Made by a program: the position numbers and the translations under genes. 64,000 nucleotides of DNA from Gilvimarinus chinensis DSM 19667. GTDB lineage: Bacteria > Pseudomonadota > Gammaproteobacteria > Pseudomonadales > Cellvibrionaceae. Of this stretch, positions 25,956 through 36,380 are shown piece after piece. The stretch spans positions 372,001 through 436,000 of the forward strand of contig NZ_KB898708.1 of NCBI RefSeq assembly GCF_000377745.1, in the 5' to 3' direction. The notes under the pieces are model-generated. The model searched no databases, was not told the DNA's origin, and saw only the letters and a program-made list of their open reading frames with translations. Position 1 is the stretch's first letter. Every line of letters begins with the position of its first letter.

Positions 25956-26807
25956 ATGAAACCGTCAGCTATGCAAGAACTGGATTCAAGTTCGTTGACC
26001 AACCCAGGCAGCAAAAGAAGCAATAATGAAGATTGCTTCTTAAGCTTGCCCGACCAGGCGTTATGGATGGTCGCCGATGGCATGGGTGGCCACGACGCCG
26101 GTGAAGTCGCCAGTGCCATCGTACGCGACACCTTGAAAGAATACTCAGGTCTGCCTCTTAGCGAATCCATACAACGCGCGCATCGCGCCATTTTAACCGC
26201 AGCCGACAACGGCATTGGCGCAGAGGGAATGGGCTCGACCGTGGTCGCCCTGAAACATCACGGTGAAACCTTCGAGGTTGCCTGGGTGGGCGATAGCCGC
26301 GCCTATCAATACTCTCCAGAGCATGGCTTGCAAGCACTAACGACCGACCACTCCTATGTGCAGATGCTGCTTGCAAGTGGTGCCATTAACCCCGCCGATG
26401 CTGAAACCCATCCAGACAAAAATATTATTACCCAGTGCCTGGGCTCTCAGGAAATGGATACGGTTAAAGTCGACACCCTGAGCCGCAACTGGCAGGCACA
26501 ACAATGGCTGCTTCTGTGCAGCGACGGATTAACAGATGAGCTGAGCCAGACCGAAATAAGCGCAATTTTACAGCGCAGTCGATCCCCCGAGCAGGCCACT
26601 CGTGAGCTGGTTAAAGCGGCTTTGAACGCTGGCGGTCGCGACAATGTCACTGTCCAGATTATAGCCGCCCCGAAACAACCCAAAACAGGTTTTTTCTCGG
26701 CACTGGAGTGGGTGCCGGTATTTACTCATAATCGTCGCCTGGATGCGGCTATATACAGTGCGGCACTGCTAGCGCTTTTTGCCTTGCTTTACTGGACGAC
26801 TTTCTAA
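25956..26807 (+). CDS. PP2C-family Ser/Thr phosphatase, tail-anchored
   Basis: 283 residues. Metal-binding motifs are clear: RSNNED, VADGMGGHDAG, WVGDSRAY, LLCSDGLTDELS and GGRDNVTV, making a complete PppA/Stp-type catalytic domain. The last 20 residues (LDAAIYSAALLALFALLYW) are one membrane helix, so the phosphatase faces the cytosol at the membrane. It precedes the kinase gene by six bases: a matched kinase/phosphatase pair. The first ATG is used; another at 25971 is possible. Confidence 0.93.
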   Translation: MKPSAMQELDSSSLTNPGSKRSNNEDCFLSLPDQALWMVADGMGGHDAGEVASAIVRDTLKEYSGLPLSESIQRAHRAILTAADNGIGAEGMGSTVVALKHHGETFEVAWVGDSRAYQYSPEHGLQALTTDHSYVQMLLASGAINPADAETHPDKNIITQCLGSQEMDTVKVDTLSRNWQAQQWLLLCSDGLTDELSQTEISAILQRSRSPEQATRELVKAALNAGGRDNVTVQIIAAPKQPKTGFFSALEWVPVFTHNRRLDAAIYSAALLALFALLYWTTF

Positions 26808-26813
26808 ACCGAC

Positions 26814-29303
26814 ATGCAAATACCCGGCTATAGAATAATTCGCAAAATAAATCACGGTGGCATGTCGACCGTGTATTTGGCTATTCAAGAAAGTGTCGGC
26901 CGCGTGGTCGCACTGAAAGTGATGTCCCCTGCCCTGAATGGCGATCCTAGTTTTAGCGAACGATTCCAGCGTGAAGCCAATATCGTCGGTCAATTATCAC
27001 ACCCGCATATTGTCTCGATTTACGACATTGGCAAGCATGATAATTTGAACTACATCGCAATGGACTACCTCCCCGGAGGCTCCATTCACGACAAAATGCT
27101 TGCGGGAATGGAGGGTGCCTCAGCGCTGAAAATCTTAAAAGAAATCGGCGCCGCATTAGATCACGCCCATGAAAAAGGCTATGTTCACAGAGATATTAAA
27201 CCGGAGAACATTCTCTTCCGTGATGACGGGTCTGCAGTGCTCACTGACTTTGGCGTGGCGCGAGCGCAATCATTACATTCACGAGCGACCCACGCCGGTA
27301 CGGTTGTAGGTACCCCTCATTATATGAGCCCCGAGCAAACGCGGGGTAAAGCGGTGGACTCTCGGTCTGACCTTTACAGTCTTGGGATAGTTTTTTATGA
27401 AATGCTCACAGGCTCTGTACCTTATCAGGGCGAAGAGGCTGTGGCGATCGCACTAAAACATTTGGCCGCCCCACTGCCTGCTTTACCCTCCCATTACATT
27501 CGCTTCCAACCAATACTTGATAAACTTTTGGATAAGGATCCCGCCAAACGTTATCAAAATGGTCGTGAGCTTGTTCATGACATTGATGTGCTGCAACTGC
27601 AAATGCGAGAACAAGGCGAAGACTTTTTGTCCTCTCAGGGTGGGCTGGTTAGTCAATTCGGTAACTTGTTCAACCTGCTGGCACGGCGAACCCGAGCCAG
27701 TGTGAAAAACGGCGTGGCCATGGGCATATCCTATGTGAGTGCTGTGCGATTTAATAAAAAACGCGGCTTCTTTCGCCAGGACAACCAAATCGACACTTCG
27801 ACCCATCGCTTAACACAACAAAACACACTGGTTGAAACCAAGGTTCACCCTCAAGCCCAGGCAAACACTTTGCTTGTTGCCTGGCGAGAGATTCCTTTGT
27901 TAAATAGACAGCTAATAATCGCGGCTTGTGCGGTTTGTGTTATCGCCATTGTTTTATTGATTTGGCAAGGTTCAAGCAACACCAAGCCAGAGTTAACAAC
28001 CACCCTTCATGGCCCGTTAAGCACATCAGAATCAACCTCAGCCGGCCAGGCTTCAAGTGCGACCGGTCAATACGAAACAGGGTCGGGTGAGCCCCCCATA
28101 AGCGTAGAGCCCTTTAAAAATAAACCGCTTTTGGCAGCGGAGCACAACAACGCGCTAACCCCAAACCTAGCCGATGAACAAACTTCATTGACGACGACAA
28201 CTGACGACAACGCCGCACCAGCCGACAAAGATAAATCAGAACCAGCTTCGCAAACCGTCACTGCCATCGAGCCAGACAGCAGCGCAGTTTCTGCACAAGC
28301 TTCTGATGCAGCTAAATCGTCAATACCTGCCGAACCCAACGAAAGTGATACGCTGTTTGCTCTTGCCGTTCAGACTAAACCCGCCAATGCACGGGTGCGC
28401 ATAATGAACATTCGCGAAAAGTATCACGAGGGCATTGCCCTTGCTTCCGGTCGTTATCAGGTGGAGGTCACAGCCCCCGGATACCGCAAATATTTACAGT
28501 GGACGCAAATTAAAGATGAAGATGTACGCCTTGAGGTTACTTTAGCGCCCTCTCGTGAACCCGGCAGCGAATTTCAAGACAGCCTGGCCAGTGGCGGCAA
28601 AGGGCCAGTAATGACAGTTATCCCTGCTGGGCGCTTTAATATGGGGGGGCCGGAAACCGCAGCAAGTCCGGGTCATACAGTCACGCTAGAAAATGCTATT
28701 GCCATGAGCAAGTACGAAGTCACTTTTGAAGAGTACGAGCGTTTTGCAAAGCATCAGTCTATGCCCTTACCTGGTGATAATCGCTGGGGCCGAGAACAGC
28801 GCCCGGTCATTAATATCAGCTGGGAAGAAGCTAAGCTGTATGCCAAATGGCTCAGCAACCAAACGGGAAAAACCTACCGCCTGCCCACCGAAGCCGAATG
28901 GGAATACGCGGCTAAAGCGGGGAAAAACACCGCCTATTGGTGGGGTGACAACCCAGAAGACGCCAGTGGCAAAGCCAATTGCCGCCGCCATTGCGACAGT
29001 GAGTACACTGGTTTATTTCGCTCTGAATCCGCCCCGGTGGGAAGTTTTGCCGCCAACGGCTTTGGTTTGCACGATACCGCAGGGAATGTTGCCGAATGGA
29101 TTGAAGACTGCTATCGCGACACTTATGACAACGCTGACGCTTCCAGCCAGGCCTATCAGCAAGAAAACTGCCCCGCCCGTGTGGTACGGGGCGGCTCAAT
29201 GAATGATGACGCTGAAGCCATAAACAGCTACAGCCGCCGCTTTCAACCGCAGCACACCTACCATACAGACATTGGCATTCGCTTGGTTGTGGAACAGTTT
29301 TAA
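26814..29303 (+). CDS. Membrane Ser/Thr kinase with PEGA and FGE-sulfatase-like domains
   Basis: 829 residues in four parts. A Hanks kinase at 1-265 has Lys35, HRDIKPEN (Asp127), DFG (145-147) and GTPHYMSPEQ. A juxtamembrane region and one helix follow at about 367-384. A Thr/Ser/Ala-rich linker runs to 510. Then PEGA (about 515-578, with GRYQVEVTAPGYRKY) and an FGE-sulfatase/SUMF1-like domain (597-828: PAGRFNMGG, YEVTFEEYERF, RLPTEAEWEYAAKAG, VVRGGSM). The catalytic Cys of true formylglycine enzymes after RGGS is missing (Met instead), so this is probably a ligand or glycan sensor outside the membrane. Partner of the upstream PP2C. Similar kinases accompany type VI secretion, but none of those genes is here. 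Confidence 0.9.
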   Translation: MQIPGYRIIRKINHGGMSTVYLAIQESVGRVVALKVMSPALNGDPSFSERFQREANIVGQLSHPHIVSIYDIGKHDNLNYIAMDYLPGGSIHDKMLAGMEGASALKILKEIGAALDHAHEKGYVHRDIKPENILFRDDGSAVLTDFGVARAQSLHSRATHAGTVVGTPHYMSPEQTRGKAVDSRSDLYSLGIVFYEMLTGSVPYQGEEAVAIALKHLAAPLPALPSHYIRFQPILDKLLDKDPAKRYQNGRELVHDIDVLQLQMREQGEDFLSSQGGLVSQFGNLFNLLARRTRASVKNGVAMGISYVSAVRFNKKRGFFRQDNQIDTSTHRLTQQNTLVETKVHPQAQANTLLVAWREIPLLNRQLIIAACAVCVIAIVLLIWQGSSNTKPELTTTLHGPLSTSESTSAGQASSATGQYETGSGEPPISVEPFKNKPLLAAEHNNALTPNLADEQTSLTTTTDDNAAPADKDKSEPASQTVTAIEPDSSAVSAQASDAAKSSIPAEPNESDTLFALAVQTKPANARVRIMNIREKYHEGIALASGRYQVEVTAPGYRKYLQWTQIKDEDVRLEVTLAPSREPGSEFQDSLASGGKGPVMTVIPAGRFNMGGPETAASPGHTVTLENAIAMSKYEVTFEEYERFAKHQSMPLPGDNRWGREQRPVINISWEEAKLYAKWLSNQTGKTYRLPTEAEWEYAAKAGKNTAYWWGDNPEDASGKANCRRHCDSEYTGLFRSESAPVGSFAANGFGLHDTAGNVAEWIEDCYRDTYDNADASSQAYQQENCPARVVRGGSMNDDAEAINSYSRRFQPQHTYHTDIGIRLVVEQF

Positions 29304-29324
29304 CAACCGAAAAAAACCGTTTCA

Positions 29325-31331
29325 CTACCCCGCAGCTTGATGCTTTAAGCTTTGAATTTGATCCCGAAGCGCGGCTGCTTTCTCAAATTCAAGATCTTTT
29401 GCCGCCTTCATCATTTCATTTTCCAGGCGCTCGATCTGCTTAAAGACATCACCACCTTCAGCAATAACGACCGACTCTGCCGCACCGCGTTTATCGGTTT
29501 TACGCCGCCCCTTAAGGCCAGCGCCCGGCACCTGCGCGCCCTCAAGAATGTCCGCCACGTTTTTGCGTATACCCTGAGGGGTAATGCCATGCTCAAGATT
29601 GTGTTGAACTTGTTTTTCACGACGGCGCTCAGTTTCATCCAGTGCACGCTGCATGGAACCTGTTATTCGATCAGCGTAGAGAATCGCTTTGCCGTTCACA
29701 TTTCGCGCCGCGCGGCCAATGGTTTGAATCAATGAGCGATCAGAGCGTAAGAAGCCTTCTTTGTCGGCATCAAAAATGGCCACCAGAGACACCTCCGGCA
29801 TATCGAGGCCTTCACGCAACAGGTTGATGCCCACCAACACGTCAAATTCCCCCAGGCGTAGATCACGAATGATTTCGACCCGTTCGACCGTATCAATGTC
29901 TGAGTGTAAGTAGCGTACCCGTACCCCTTGTTCGATCAAATACTCCGTTAAATCTTCAGCCATACGCTTGGTTAATACCGTAATTAATACCCGCTCGTCG
30001 GCCTCAACCTTGCGCTTTAACTCGGATAGCACGTCATCCACCTGAGTGGTAGCGGGCCGAATTTCCACCTCCGGGTCCACCAAACCCGTGGGGCGGACCA
30101 CTTGCTCTACTACCTGACCGGCGTGCTCGTTCTCATAGGGTCCGGGAGTGGCCGAAACAAAAATCATCTGCGGCGCCCTCGCCTCCCATTCGTCAAAGCG
30201 CATGGGGCGATTATCCAGCGCCGACGGTAAGCGAAATCCGTATTCCACCAGGGTTTCTTTACGGGAGCGATCACCTTTATACATGGCGCCAATCTGCGGC
30301 ACAGTCACATGGGACTCGTCGATGACCAACAACGATTCTGCAGGTAAGTAATCAAACAACGTAGGAGGCGCTTCGCCTGGGTCTCGCCCAGACAGATAGC
30401 GGGAATAATTTTCGATGCCGTTACAGTAGCCAAGCTCTTGCATCATTTCCAGGTCGTAGCGGGTGCGCTGCTCCAGCCTTTGAGCCTCAACCAGTTTGTC
30501 GTTGTCGCGCAGCTGTTTCAGCCGTTCATCCAACTCGACTTTAATATCCTCAATGGCCTGCACGATACGCTCGCGGGGCGTTACATAGTGAGATTTAGGG
30601 TAAATCGTCATACGAGGCACCTTGTTCAGCACCTCGCCGGTCAGCGGGTCAAAAATGGAAATCTGCTCTATTTCATCATCAAACAATTCAACCCGTACCG
30701 CTTCAAACTCAGAATCCGCCGGGAAAATATCGATGACATCACCACGCACACGATAGGTTGCGCGCTGAAAATCCATATCGTTACGAGTGTATTGCAGCTC
30801 GGCCAAGCGTCGCAGAATCTTTCGCTGATCAATGCGATCCCCGCGCACCAAATGAAGAATCATTTTTAAGTAAGATTCTGGGTCACCCAGGCCGTAAATG
30901 GCCGACACGGTTGCAATGACAATAGCGTCTTTGCGCTCCATTAACGCTTTGGTCGCCGACAAACGCATCTGCTCTATGTGCTCGTTTACCGAGGCATCTT
31001 TTTCAATAAACGTGTCTGACGAGGGTACATACGCCTCGGGCTGGTAATAATCGTAGTAAGAAACAAAATATTCAACGGCATTGTGAGGAAAAAACTCTTT
31101 GAATTCACCGTACAGCTGTGCGGCCAGAGTTTTATTATGTGCCATCACCAGGGTGGGCCGCTGCGCACGAGCCACCACGTGGGCGATGGAAAAAGTTTTG
31201 CCCGAGCCGGTTACCCCAAGTAGGGTTTGGTGAGCCAAACCAGATTCGAGACCATCTACCAGCCCCGCTATTGCAGTAGGTTGGTCACCCGCAGGCTGGT
31301 AGTCGCTTTCAACCGAGAATTGTTTAGTCAT
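29325..31331 (-). CDS. uvrB: Excinuclease ABC subunit B
   Basis: DNA damage-verifying helicase of nucleotide excision repair, 668 residues. Walker A is [13 protein letters not shown], the beta-hairpin follows with [17 protein letters not shown], the Walker B is LLVIDESHV, motif VI is QTIGRAARN, and the C-terminal UVR domain reads [20 protein letters not shown]. Length is standard. No LexA-type CTG-N10-CAG box was seen just upstream (31332-31416), so SOS control is not evident. Convergent with the kinase gene. Confidence 0.97.
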   Translation of the reverse strand: MTKQFSVESDYQPAGDQPTAIAGLVDGLESGLAHQTLLGVTGSGKTFSIAHVVARAQRPTLVMAHNKTLAAQLYGEFKEFFPHNAVEYFVSYYDYYQPEAYVPSSDTFIEKDASVNEHIEQMRLSATKALMERKDAIVIATVSAIYGLGDPESYLKMILHLVRGDRIDQRKILRRLAELQYTRNDMDFQRATYRVRGDVIDIFPADSEFEAVRVELFDDEIEQISIFDPLTGEVLNKVPRMTIYPKSHYVTPRERIVQAIEDIKVELDERLKQLRDNDKLVEAQRLEQRTRYDLEMMQELGYCNGIENYSRYLSGRDPGEAPPTLFDYLPAESLLVIDESHVTVPQIGAMYKGDRSRKETLVEYGFRLPSALDNRPMRFDEWEARAPQMIFVSATPGPYENEHAGQVVEQVVRPTGLVDPEVEIRPATTQVDDVLSELKRKVEADERVLITVLTKRMAEDLTEYLIEQGVRVRYLHSDIDTVERVEIIRDLRLGEFDVLVGINLLREGLDMPEVSLVAIFDADKEGFLRSDRSLIQTIGRAARNVNGKAILYADRITGSMQRALDETERRREKQVQHNLEHGITPQGIRKNVADILEGAQVPGAGLKGRRKTDKRGAAESVVIAEGGDVFKQIERLENEMMKAAKDLEFEKAAALRDQIQSLKHQAAG

Positions 31332-31416
31332 AAGTGCCGATATAAGTTATGCAAAAACCCATTCTACCCTGCAAAACCTATGGCATATAGAGTTCAACTG
31401 GCCCTTGAACTTCGGC

Positions 31417-32340
31417 TTAGGACTCAACGGGGCTAGAAGTGAGAAGCTGCTTGAATTCCGCCAGCTCATGCAAAGGCTCAAGCGCGGGATCATCCATCAT
31501 GGTTTCACGATAGCTCTCTGAGCGCTCAAGAGTTTCACTTAAATAGTGAATCGCCTGATCGTAATTACCCAGCATAGTTTTGGCACAGGCGAGCTGATAA
31601 AACGCGTGTGCGTTATCTGGATCTATGGCCAACGCCTGCTGGCACAAATTGATCGCCCACTGCACCTCTCCCAGCTCTAAAACTTCGTCAGCTTTATAGG
31701 TTAAGGCTTCGCAGTCCAGTGGGCGCACATCCAAAATCTGATCGTAAACCGCAATTTTATTGGCTGGCATGGTCTCTTGCGCCGCCCGCAACCAAAGCGC
31801 ATGCACCTCTTGAGTTTTTTCAATTTCTTCGCGGTTAGCATCAATATGACGGGTTTTTTGGGTTAGCTGTTTCTCAATGGCTTCAAGGCGCTTTTCATAA
31901 GTGCTAACCAGCTTACCCACCTCTTCGTCGGCAATTTTGTTCATACGCTCTTTGATATCGCGCACGGAGGTCCAGCCCACCAAAACTAAAATTGAGCTAA
32001 CCCCTGCAATCAGGTAGAAAAAGTAAGTAATGGTGTTAGTCGCATAGTTCACACCACGATCAATAGACTCTACCTGCCTGTCGACAATTTTTTCTGTCAG
32101 CTCGACACGCTGCTGGGCCATTTCACTGCGCAACTGTTTCAGCTCATCCAACACATAACGCTCTACAAACGGGTTGTATAATGGCTCTTGCAGCCCCTCT
32201 ACCCGTGCCCGCGCTTCTGAGTCAGAAACCTGCACCCTGTCTGGTTCAGAGGTAGTTTGCTCAGCATTTTCTTGTGCCAACGAAAAAGCGCTGGCAAAAG
32301 CCAGCGCTAGCATCAACACTACCGAATTTAGGCAGCGCAT
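31417..32340 (-). CDS. Membrane coiled-coil/TPR protein coupled to the ectoine operon
   Basis: Unrecognised 307-residue protein. A signal peptide (LALAFASAFSLAQ) precedes a polar region and coiled coil, one transmembrane helix near 102-122 (TITYFFYLIAGVSSILVLVG), a second coiled coil (about 125-180: RLEAIEKQLTQKTRHID), and C-terminal TPR-like repeats (ALTYKADEVLELGEVQWAIN; AHAFYQLACAKTMLGNYDQA). Its start overlaps the 3' end of ask by 13 bases on the same strand, so it is probably the last gene of ectABC-ask. A role in osmotic response is inferred only from this coupling. Confidence 0.8.
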   Translation of the reverse strand: MRCLNSVVLMLALAFASAFSLAQENAEQTTSEPDRVQVSDSEARARVEGLQEPLYNPFVERYVLDELKQLRSEMAQQRVELTEKIVDRQVESIDRGVNYATNTITYFFYLIAGVSSILVLVGWTSVRDIKERMNKIADEEVGKLVSTYEKRLEAIEKQLTQKTRHIDANREEIEKTQEVHALWLRAAQETMPANKIAVYDQILDVRPLDCEALTYKADEVLELGEVQWAINLCQQALAIDPDNAHAFYQLACAKTMLGNYDQAIHYLSETLERSESYRETMMDDPALEPLHELAEFKQLLTSSPVES

Positions 32341-33764
32341 ATCGCCTCTCCGTGGTTGTGCACCTCAATTAGACATCGATGCAGGCTTTGAACGGCCAAA
32401 TCATAATCGTCTTCATCGAGAATAAATTGCATATCGACTTGACGAATTGACTGATGCATGGCGAGAATACTGATGTTCACCTCGGAAAGCGCCGATACCG
32501 TCTTGGCCAGCATACCTGGCACCTTCATGTCGCTACCTATGGCCGATACCACCGCGACTTTGCGGGTGTTAATCTCCGCGTCTGGATACAACTCTTCCAA
32601 TACGCGACGAATACGGTTGACCGTTTTCAGGTTGGCCCCTACATAATGAGTGATGGTATTAGCATTAATATCTTTACTCACTACATGCGCTTTATAACGA
32701 GCAATGGTTTTAAGAATACTAGAGTCATACTCATCAATACTGCCCATCATGTCTTGATCAAACAGCTCGATAGAGTACACCCGGCGACGACCGGCAATAA
32801 TCTCAACCCTGGGCGTATCGCTGACATAATCTCCCGTAATCAGGGTGCCGGCGTGTTCTGGCTCAAAAGTATTCATCACTCGCAGCGGTATATCCGCCTG
32901 GCGCAGGCCTTTTGCGGCGCGAGGATGAATTGCCTCCATACCTAGGTTTGCCAACTGATCAGCCACATCATAATTAGTGCGACCGATAGGAACCACTTTA
33001 TCGGCGCCCACCAAACGCGGGTCCGCACTGCTTAGGTGATACTCTTTGTGAATAATAGACTCACGCGCACCGGTTAAAACCGCAATGCGACTAAAAGTCA
33101 TTTCACTGTAACCGCGATCAAAGGTCGCCATTAACCCCTTGTCACAATGGGTATAGCCAGTGGCAATAGCAAGTTCGCTGGCATAATCAACATCGTCGAA
33201 CGCTTTTTTGATCATGTCATCCAGAGTTTCGGCCTGGTCGGCCTGCCATCCAGATAAATCCACAAACCGAGCATTGATTCCATCGCGCTCAAGCAAATGG
33301 GTCATATTCCATGCACTATGAGCCTCACCGAGACTGGCGAGCATTTCTCGTACAGTAAACAAATGGGACTGCAGCTCAAAATGGCCATGTTGACACAAGC
33401 GCTCAAGATCCTTCAGTACACGCTCAGCATCCTCTAAACGCTGAGCGATAAAATCGTTGGCTTTTTCGCCGAGCTCAGTCTGACCAAACAATGATTCGTT
33501 AATTGCAAACATCTCGCGGCGTACGTCGCTGAATGCTTGATGCCAATCTTCGTCATCACTGGTACTCGCAAACAAACCATAAACACCGGGTTTGCCGTTC
33601 TTCTTGTTTTCCAGCAGCAAGTCGGTTATACCGCCATACGCCGAAACAACAAAAACACGATTGTAAATATCGCTGCTGTTATTGCCTTTTAAAATAACAT
33701 TATCACGCACCGCCTCGTACTGACTCATGGAGGTGCCGCCAATTTTTTCTACTGTATGATTCAT
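32328..33764 (-). CDS. ask: Aspartate kinase, ectoine-type
   Basis: Phosphorylates aspartate for the aspartate-semialdehyde supply that feeds ectoine. 478 residues. MNHTVEKIGGTSMSQYEAV holds the KxGGTS nucleotide motif; two ACT domains lie in the last ~120 residues (VAVVSAIGSDMKVPGMLAK). This Ask_Ect subgroup is a dedicated, feedback-relaxed isozyme found in ectABC-ask clusters. It starts 46 bases after ectC and is the fourth biosynthetic gene. Confidence 0.93.
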   Translation of the reverse strand: MNHTVEKIGGTSMSQYEAVRDNVILKGNNSSDIYNRVFVVSAYGGITDLLLENKKNGKPGVYGLFASTSDDEDWHQAFSDVRREMFAINESLFGQTELGEKANDFIAQRLEDAERVLKDLERLCQHGHFELQSHLFTVREMLASLGEAHSAWNMTHLLERDGINARFVDLSGWQADQAETLDDMIKKAFDDVDYASELAIATGYTHCDKGLMATFDRGYSEMTFSRIAVLTGARESIIHKEYHLSSADPRLVGADKVVPIGRTNYDVADQLANLGMEAIHPRAAKGLRQADIPLRVMNTFEPEHAGTLITGDYVSDTPRVEIIAGRRRVYSIELFDQDMMGSIDEYDSSILKTIARYKAHVVSKDINANTITHYVGANLKTVNRIRRVLEELYPDAEINTRKVAVVSAIGSDMKVPGMLAKTVSALSEVNISILAMHQSIRQVDMQFILDEDDYDLAVQSLHRCLIEVHNHGEAICAA

Positions 33765-33810
33765 AGCCTCGCCTTAAATTGAATTGATAGAAGTGTTACC
33801 CCCTATCAAC

Positions 33811-34209
33811 TCAGTCTTTAACCTCTTCCGCATCCAGTTCATACGCACCTTCGGCATTATGAACCTCTTTGCCGTGCAGCGGAGGATTAAACACACACGC
33901 CATTTTCATCTCTTCGTCTGCTCGCAGTATATGCTTATCGTGTTTATCCAACGCATAAATAGTTCCGGGTTCAATGCTATGAACTTCACCTGTCGCTAAA
34001 TCTTCAATAGAACCGTAACCGCTCACGCAGTAAACAGACTCCAGGTGATTTTGGTAATGGAGGTGTAACTCGGCGCCGCGGTAGATAGTCGTAATATGGA
34101 AGGAGAACCCCATATTATCATTGCGAAGCAGCAACCGGGTACTATCCCAGCCTTCTGAGACAATCTTGCGGTCGGTTTTTTCGGCATCTTTCAGGCGTCT
34201 AACGAGCAT
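33811..34209 (-). CDS. ectC: L-ectoine synthase
   Basis: Cupin-fold cyclase closing gamma-N-acetyl-diaminobutyrate to ectoine with loss of water, cytosolic, 132 residues. [20 protein letters not shown] and [16 protein letters not shown] with the iron-binding residues are diagnostic; the C-terminal [12 protein letters not shown] is conserved. Third gene of the cluster, 98 bases after ectB. Confidence 0.97.
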   Translation of the reverse strand: MLVRRLKDAEKTDRKIVSEGWDSTRLLLRNDNMGFSFHITTIYRGAELHLHYQNHLESVYCVSGYGSIEDLATGEVHSIEPGTIYALDKHDKHILRADEEMKMACVFNPPLHGKEVHNAEGAYELDAEEVKD

Positions 34210-34307
34210 ATATCTACTCTCCAGTGTTCGATGGTTGTGTATTCAGTTTGAAAATGGCGACACAAGGTCGCCCTGCTGCCCAGAGCTTTTTACTCTATGG
34301 AGCAGCC

Positions 34308-35582
34308 TTACGAGACCTTTTGCAAAGCTTCTTTGGCAAAGACTTCCGCGAAACTCTGCTCAAGTCTGTCCAGCCCTTCATTCAAGGCCTCTTCAGTAAT
34401 AGTCAACGGACAGAAGCATTTGACGATTTGGCTGTGATTACCCGAGGTTTCAATGACCACGCCATGCTCAAAAGCGCGCTCGCACACCTTGCTGGCAAGT
34501 TCACCGGTGCGACAATCTATGCCTTGCATCAAGCCGCGGCCTTTCAGACGCAATGTAATTTCACCATGAGCCTCAATAATCTTCTTAAACCGCTGAGTCA
34601 CTAACTGAGACTTGGCTTTGATTTCTTTTTCCAGAGCATCGTCGCTCCAGTAATGCTCAATGGCTGCCGTAGCGGTTACAAACGCGTGATTATTACCACG
34701 GAAAGTACCATTGTGCTCACCCGGCTCCCAAATATCCAAGTCCGGTTTAATCATCACCACAGCAAAAGGCAAACCATAAGCACTCAGTGATTTCGACAAA
34801 GTCACAATATCGGGCTTAATGCCAGCAGGCTCAAAGCTAAAAAAGGTACCTGTGCGGCCACAGCCCGCCTGAATATCATCCAAAATCAGCAGAATCTCAT
34901 GCTTCTTACACAGGCGCTCTAACGCTTGCAGCCACTCGGTGGTCGCCACATTCAAACCACCTTCACCTTGCACCGCTTCTACGATTACCGCGGCAGGCTT
35001 GTCGATGCCACTGGATGGATCTGACAACAATTTATCCATCATTTTTACGGTATCAACATCACGACCGTAGTAACCACAAAAGGGCATGCGATCGACATCA
35101 CTCAAGGCAACACCGGCACCGCCGCGGTGGTGTTGGTTACCGGTTGCCGAAACCGCCCCCAGCGAACAGCCGTGGAAACCGTTGGTGAATGAAATTATAT
35201 TGGTTCGACCGGTGACTTTACGGGCAATTTTCAATGCCGCTTCAACTGCATTGGTACCCGTGGGACCGGTAAATTGCAGTACATATTCCATATCACGTGG
35301 AGCAAGGATCTTATCGCGAAACACCTCTAGAAAGCGGGCTTTTGCCGCGCTGTGCATATCCAGGCCGTGAGTAATACCATCTTCGACGATGTAATCCATC
35401 AAAGCCTGCTTCAGGTGATCATTATTATGGCCGTAGTTCAACGAGCCAGCACCTGAAAGAAAATCAATATACTGTTTGCCGTCCTCGCCATACAGGTAAC
35501 AATCTTTTGCTTTGTTAAACACCACCGGGAAAGAGCGAGCATAAGACTGAACTTCCGATTCCATTTCGTTAAAAATATTCAT
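34308..35582 (-). CDS. ectB: Diaminobutyrate--2-oxoglutarate aminotransferase
   Basis: PLP class III aminotransferase making L-2,4-diaminobutyrate from aspartate semialdehyde and glutamate. 424 residues. [15 protein letters not shown] is the EctB-specific N-terminal block, [15 protein letters not shown] carries the PLP-ring Asp, and [10 protein letters not shown] holds the Schiff-base Lys. Lies between ectA and ectC. Confidence 0.97.
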   Translation of the reverse strand: MNIFNEMESEVQSYARSFPVVFNKAKDCYLYGEDGKQYIDFLSGAGSLNYGHNNDHLKQALMDYIVEDGITHGLDMHSAAKARFLEVFRDKILAPRDMEYVLQFTGPTGTNAVEAALKIARKVTGRTNIISFTNGFHGCSLGAVSATGNQHHRGGAGVALSDVDRMPFCGYYGRDVDTVKMMDKLLSDPSSGIDKPAAVIVEAVQGEGGLNVATTEWLQALERLCKKHEILLILDDIQAGCGRTGTFFSFEPAGIKPDIVTLSKSLSAYGLPFAVVMIKPDLDIWEPGEHNGTFRGNNHAFVTATAAIEHYWSDDALEKEIKAKSQLVTQRFKKIIEAHGEITLRLKGRGLMQGIDCRTGELASKVCERAFEHGVVIETSGNHSQIVKCFCPLTITEEALNEGLDRLEQSFAEVFAKEALQKVS

Positions 35583-35636
35583 ACTGACCTCAGTTAATAA
35601 TAAACAGTGAATTCGTTTTTGGTTGACCTAAAGGCA

Positions 35637-36128
35637 TTAACGGGCAATAGGGCCAATTTCCAGCAGGTGCTCATCATCGTGCACCCCACCAAAATGCTTG
35701 TCCTTCTCGAAATACACGCCGCTGTTAAGTTCAGCGCCTAGATCTTTCGCCAGAGAGCGAAACAGCCCCCAGGACGCGTCGTTATCCGGAGTAATCGTCG
35801 TGTGGATATGAGTCACCTCTTTACAGGCTGGGCTCGCAAGCTGCTCTTTAACCAGTTTTTTCGCCAAACCAAGACCACGCCCGGCCTTATCCACCACAAT
35901 CTGCCAAACAAACAATACATGCGGCGCATTAGGCGGCACATAACCAGACACAAAGCCCACCATATTCCCGTCTTTAAAGGCCGCTATTGCCGTATCGGCA
36001 AAGTGGGAGCACTGCAAAAGATTGCAATAAATGGAATTGGGGTCTAGCGGAGGGTTGGCAGCCACCAGTTGATTGACGGCATATCCATCTTCAGAGGTGG
36101 GATGACGTAACTCTACAGAATTCGACAT
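35637..36128 (-). CDS. ectA: Diaminobutyrate acetyltransferase
   Basis: GNAT-family N-acetyltransferase producing gamma-N-acetyl-2,4-diaminobutyrate from acetyl-CoA. 163 residues. ELRHPTSEDG, VWQIVVDKAGRGLGLAKKLV (acetyl-CoA pyrophosphate loop) and HTTITPDNDASW are typical. I chose ATG 36128 (MSNSVELRHP); the longer frame to 36197 adds 23 residues that run into the promoter. Preceded by AGGAAAAAG. First gene of the operon, transcribed away from ectR. Confidence 0.96.
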   Translation of the reverse strand: MSNSVELRHPTSEDGYAVNQLVAANPPLDPNSIYCNLLQCSHFADTAIAAFKDGNMVGFVSGYVPPNAPHVLFVWQIVVDKAGRGLGLAKKLVKEQLASPACKEVTHIHTTITPDNDASWGLFRSLAKDLGAELNSGVYFEKDKHFGGVHDDEHLLEIGPIAR

Positions 36129-36274
36129 GAAATTTACTTTTTCCTCTAAGCAGATAAATTTAAACACTAACGACGATTTGTGACCAAACCTTGTCAATTC
36201 AGCAACTTTTGAAGCCTTTGTTGCTTATAAGCTTTACCTTACTGCTGAATATTAGTTAGTGCTCTAAACTTTAA

Positions 36275-36292
36275 TCTATAGTACACTAAGCA
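36275..36292 (-). promoter_or_regulatory. Candidate EctR operator upstream of ectA
   Basis: Minus strand reads TGCTTAGT-GT-ACTATAGA: two 8-base half sites separated by GT. This closely follows the EctR1 operator reported for the methanotroph Methylomicrobium alcaliphilum, TATTTAGT-GT-ACTATATA, as I recall it, with 15 of 18 bases shared. The site lies in the ectA-ectR divergent region, and TATAGA inside it could be an ectA -10. EctR would repress from here at low salt. Confidence 0.65.
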
Positions 36293-36380
36293 AATTGAAG
36301 AGTCCAGACGACATTCAATTTCCCCGCCGTAACCCCTGAAGCGGAGAAACCGACAATAAGTAACCCAAAAGGTAACTATT

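Noticed and set aside
28596-29300. A catalytic formylglycine-generating enzyme in the kinase C-terminus
   Set aside because: The Cys expected after RGGS is replaced by Met, so oxidase activity is unlikely.
26814-29303. Assignment of the kinase as PpkA of a type VI secretion system
   Set aside because: No tss, hcp or vgrG genes lie anywhere in the window; only the kinase/phosphatase pairing is similar.
31332-31416. A LexA/SOS box upstream of uvrB
   Set aside because: No CTG-N10-CAG spacing was found in the gap.
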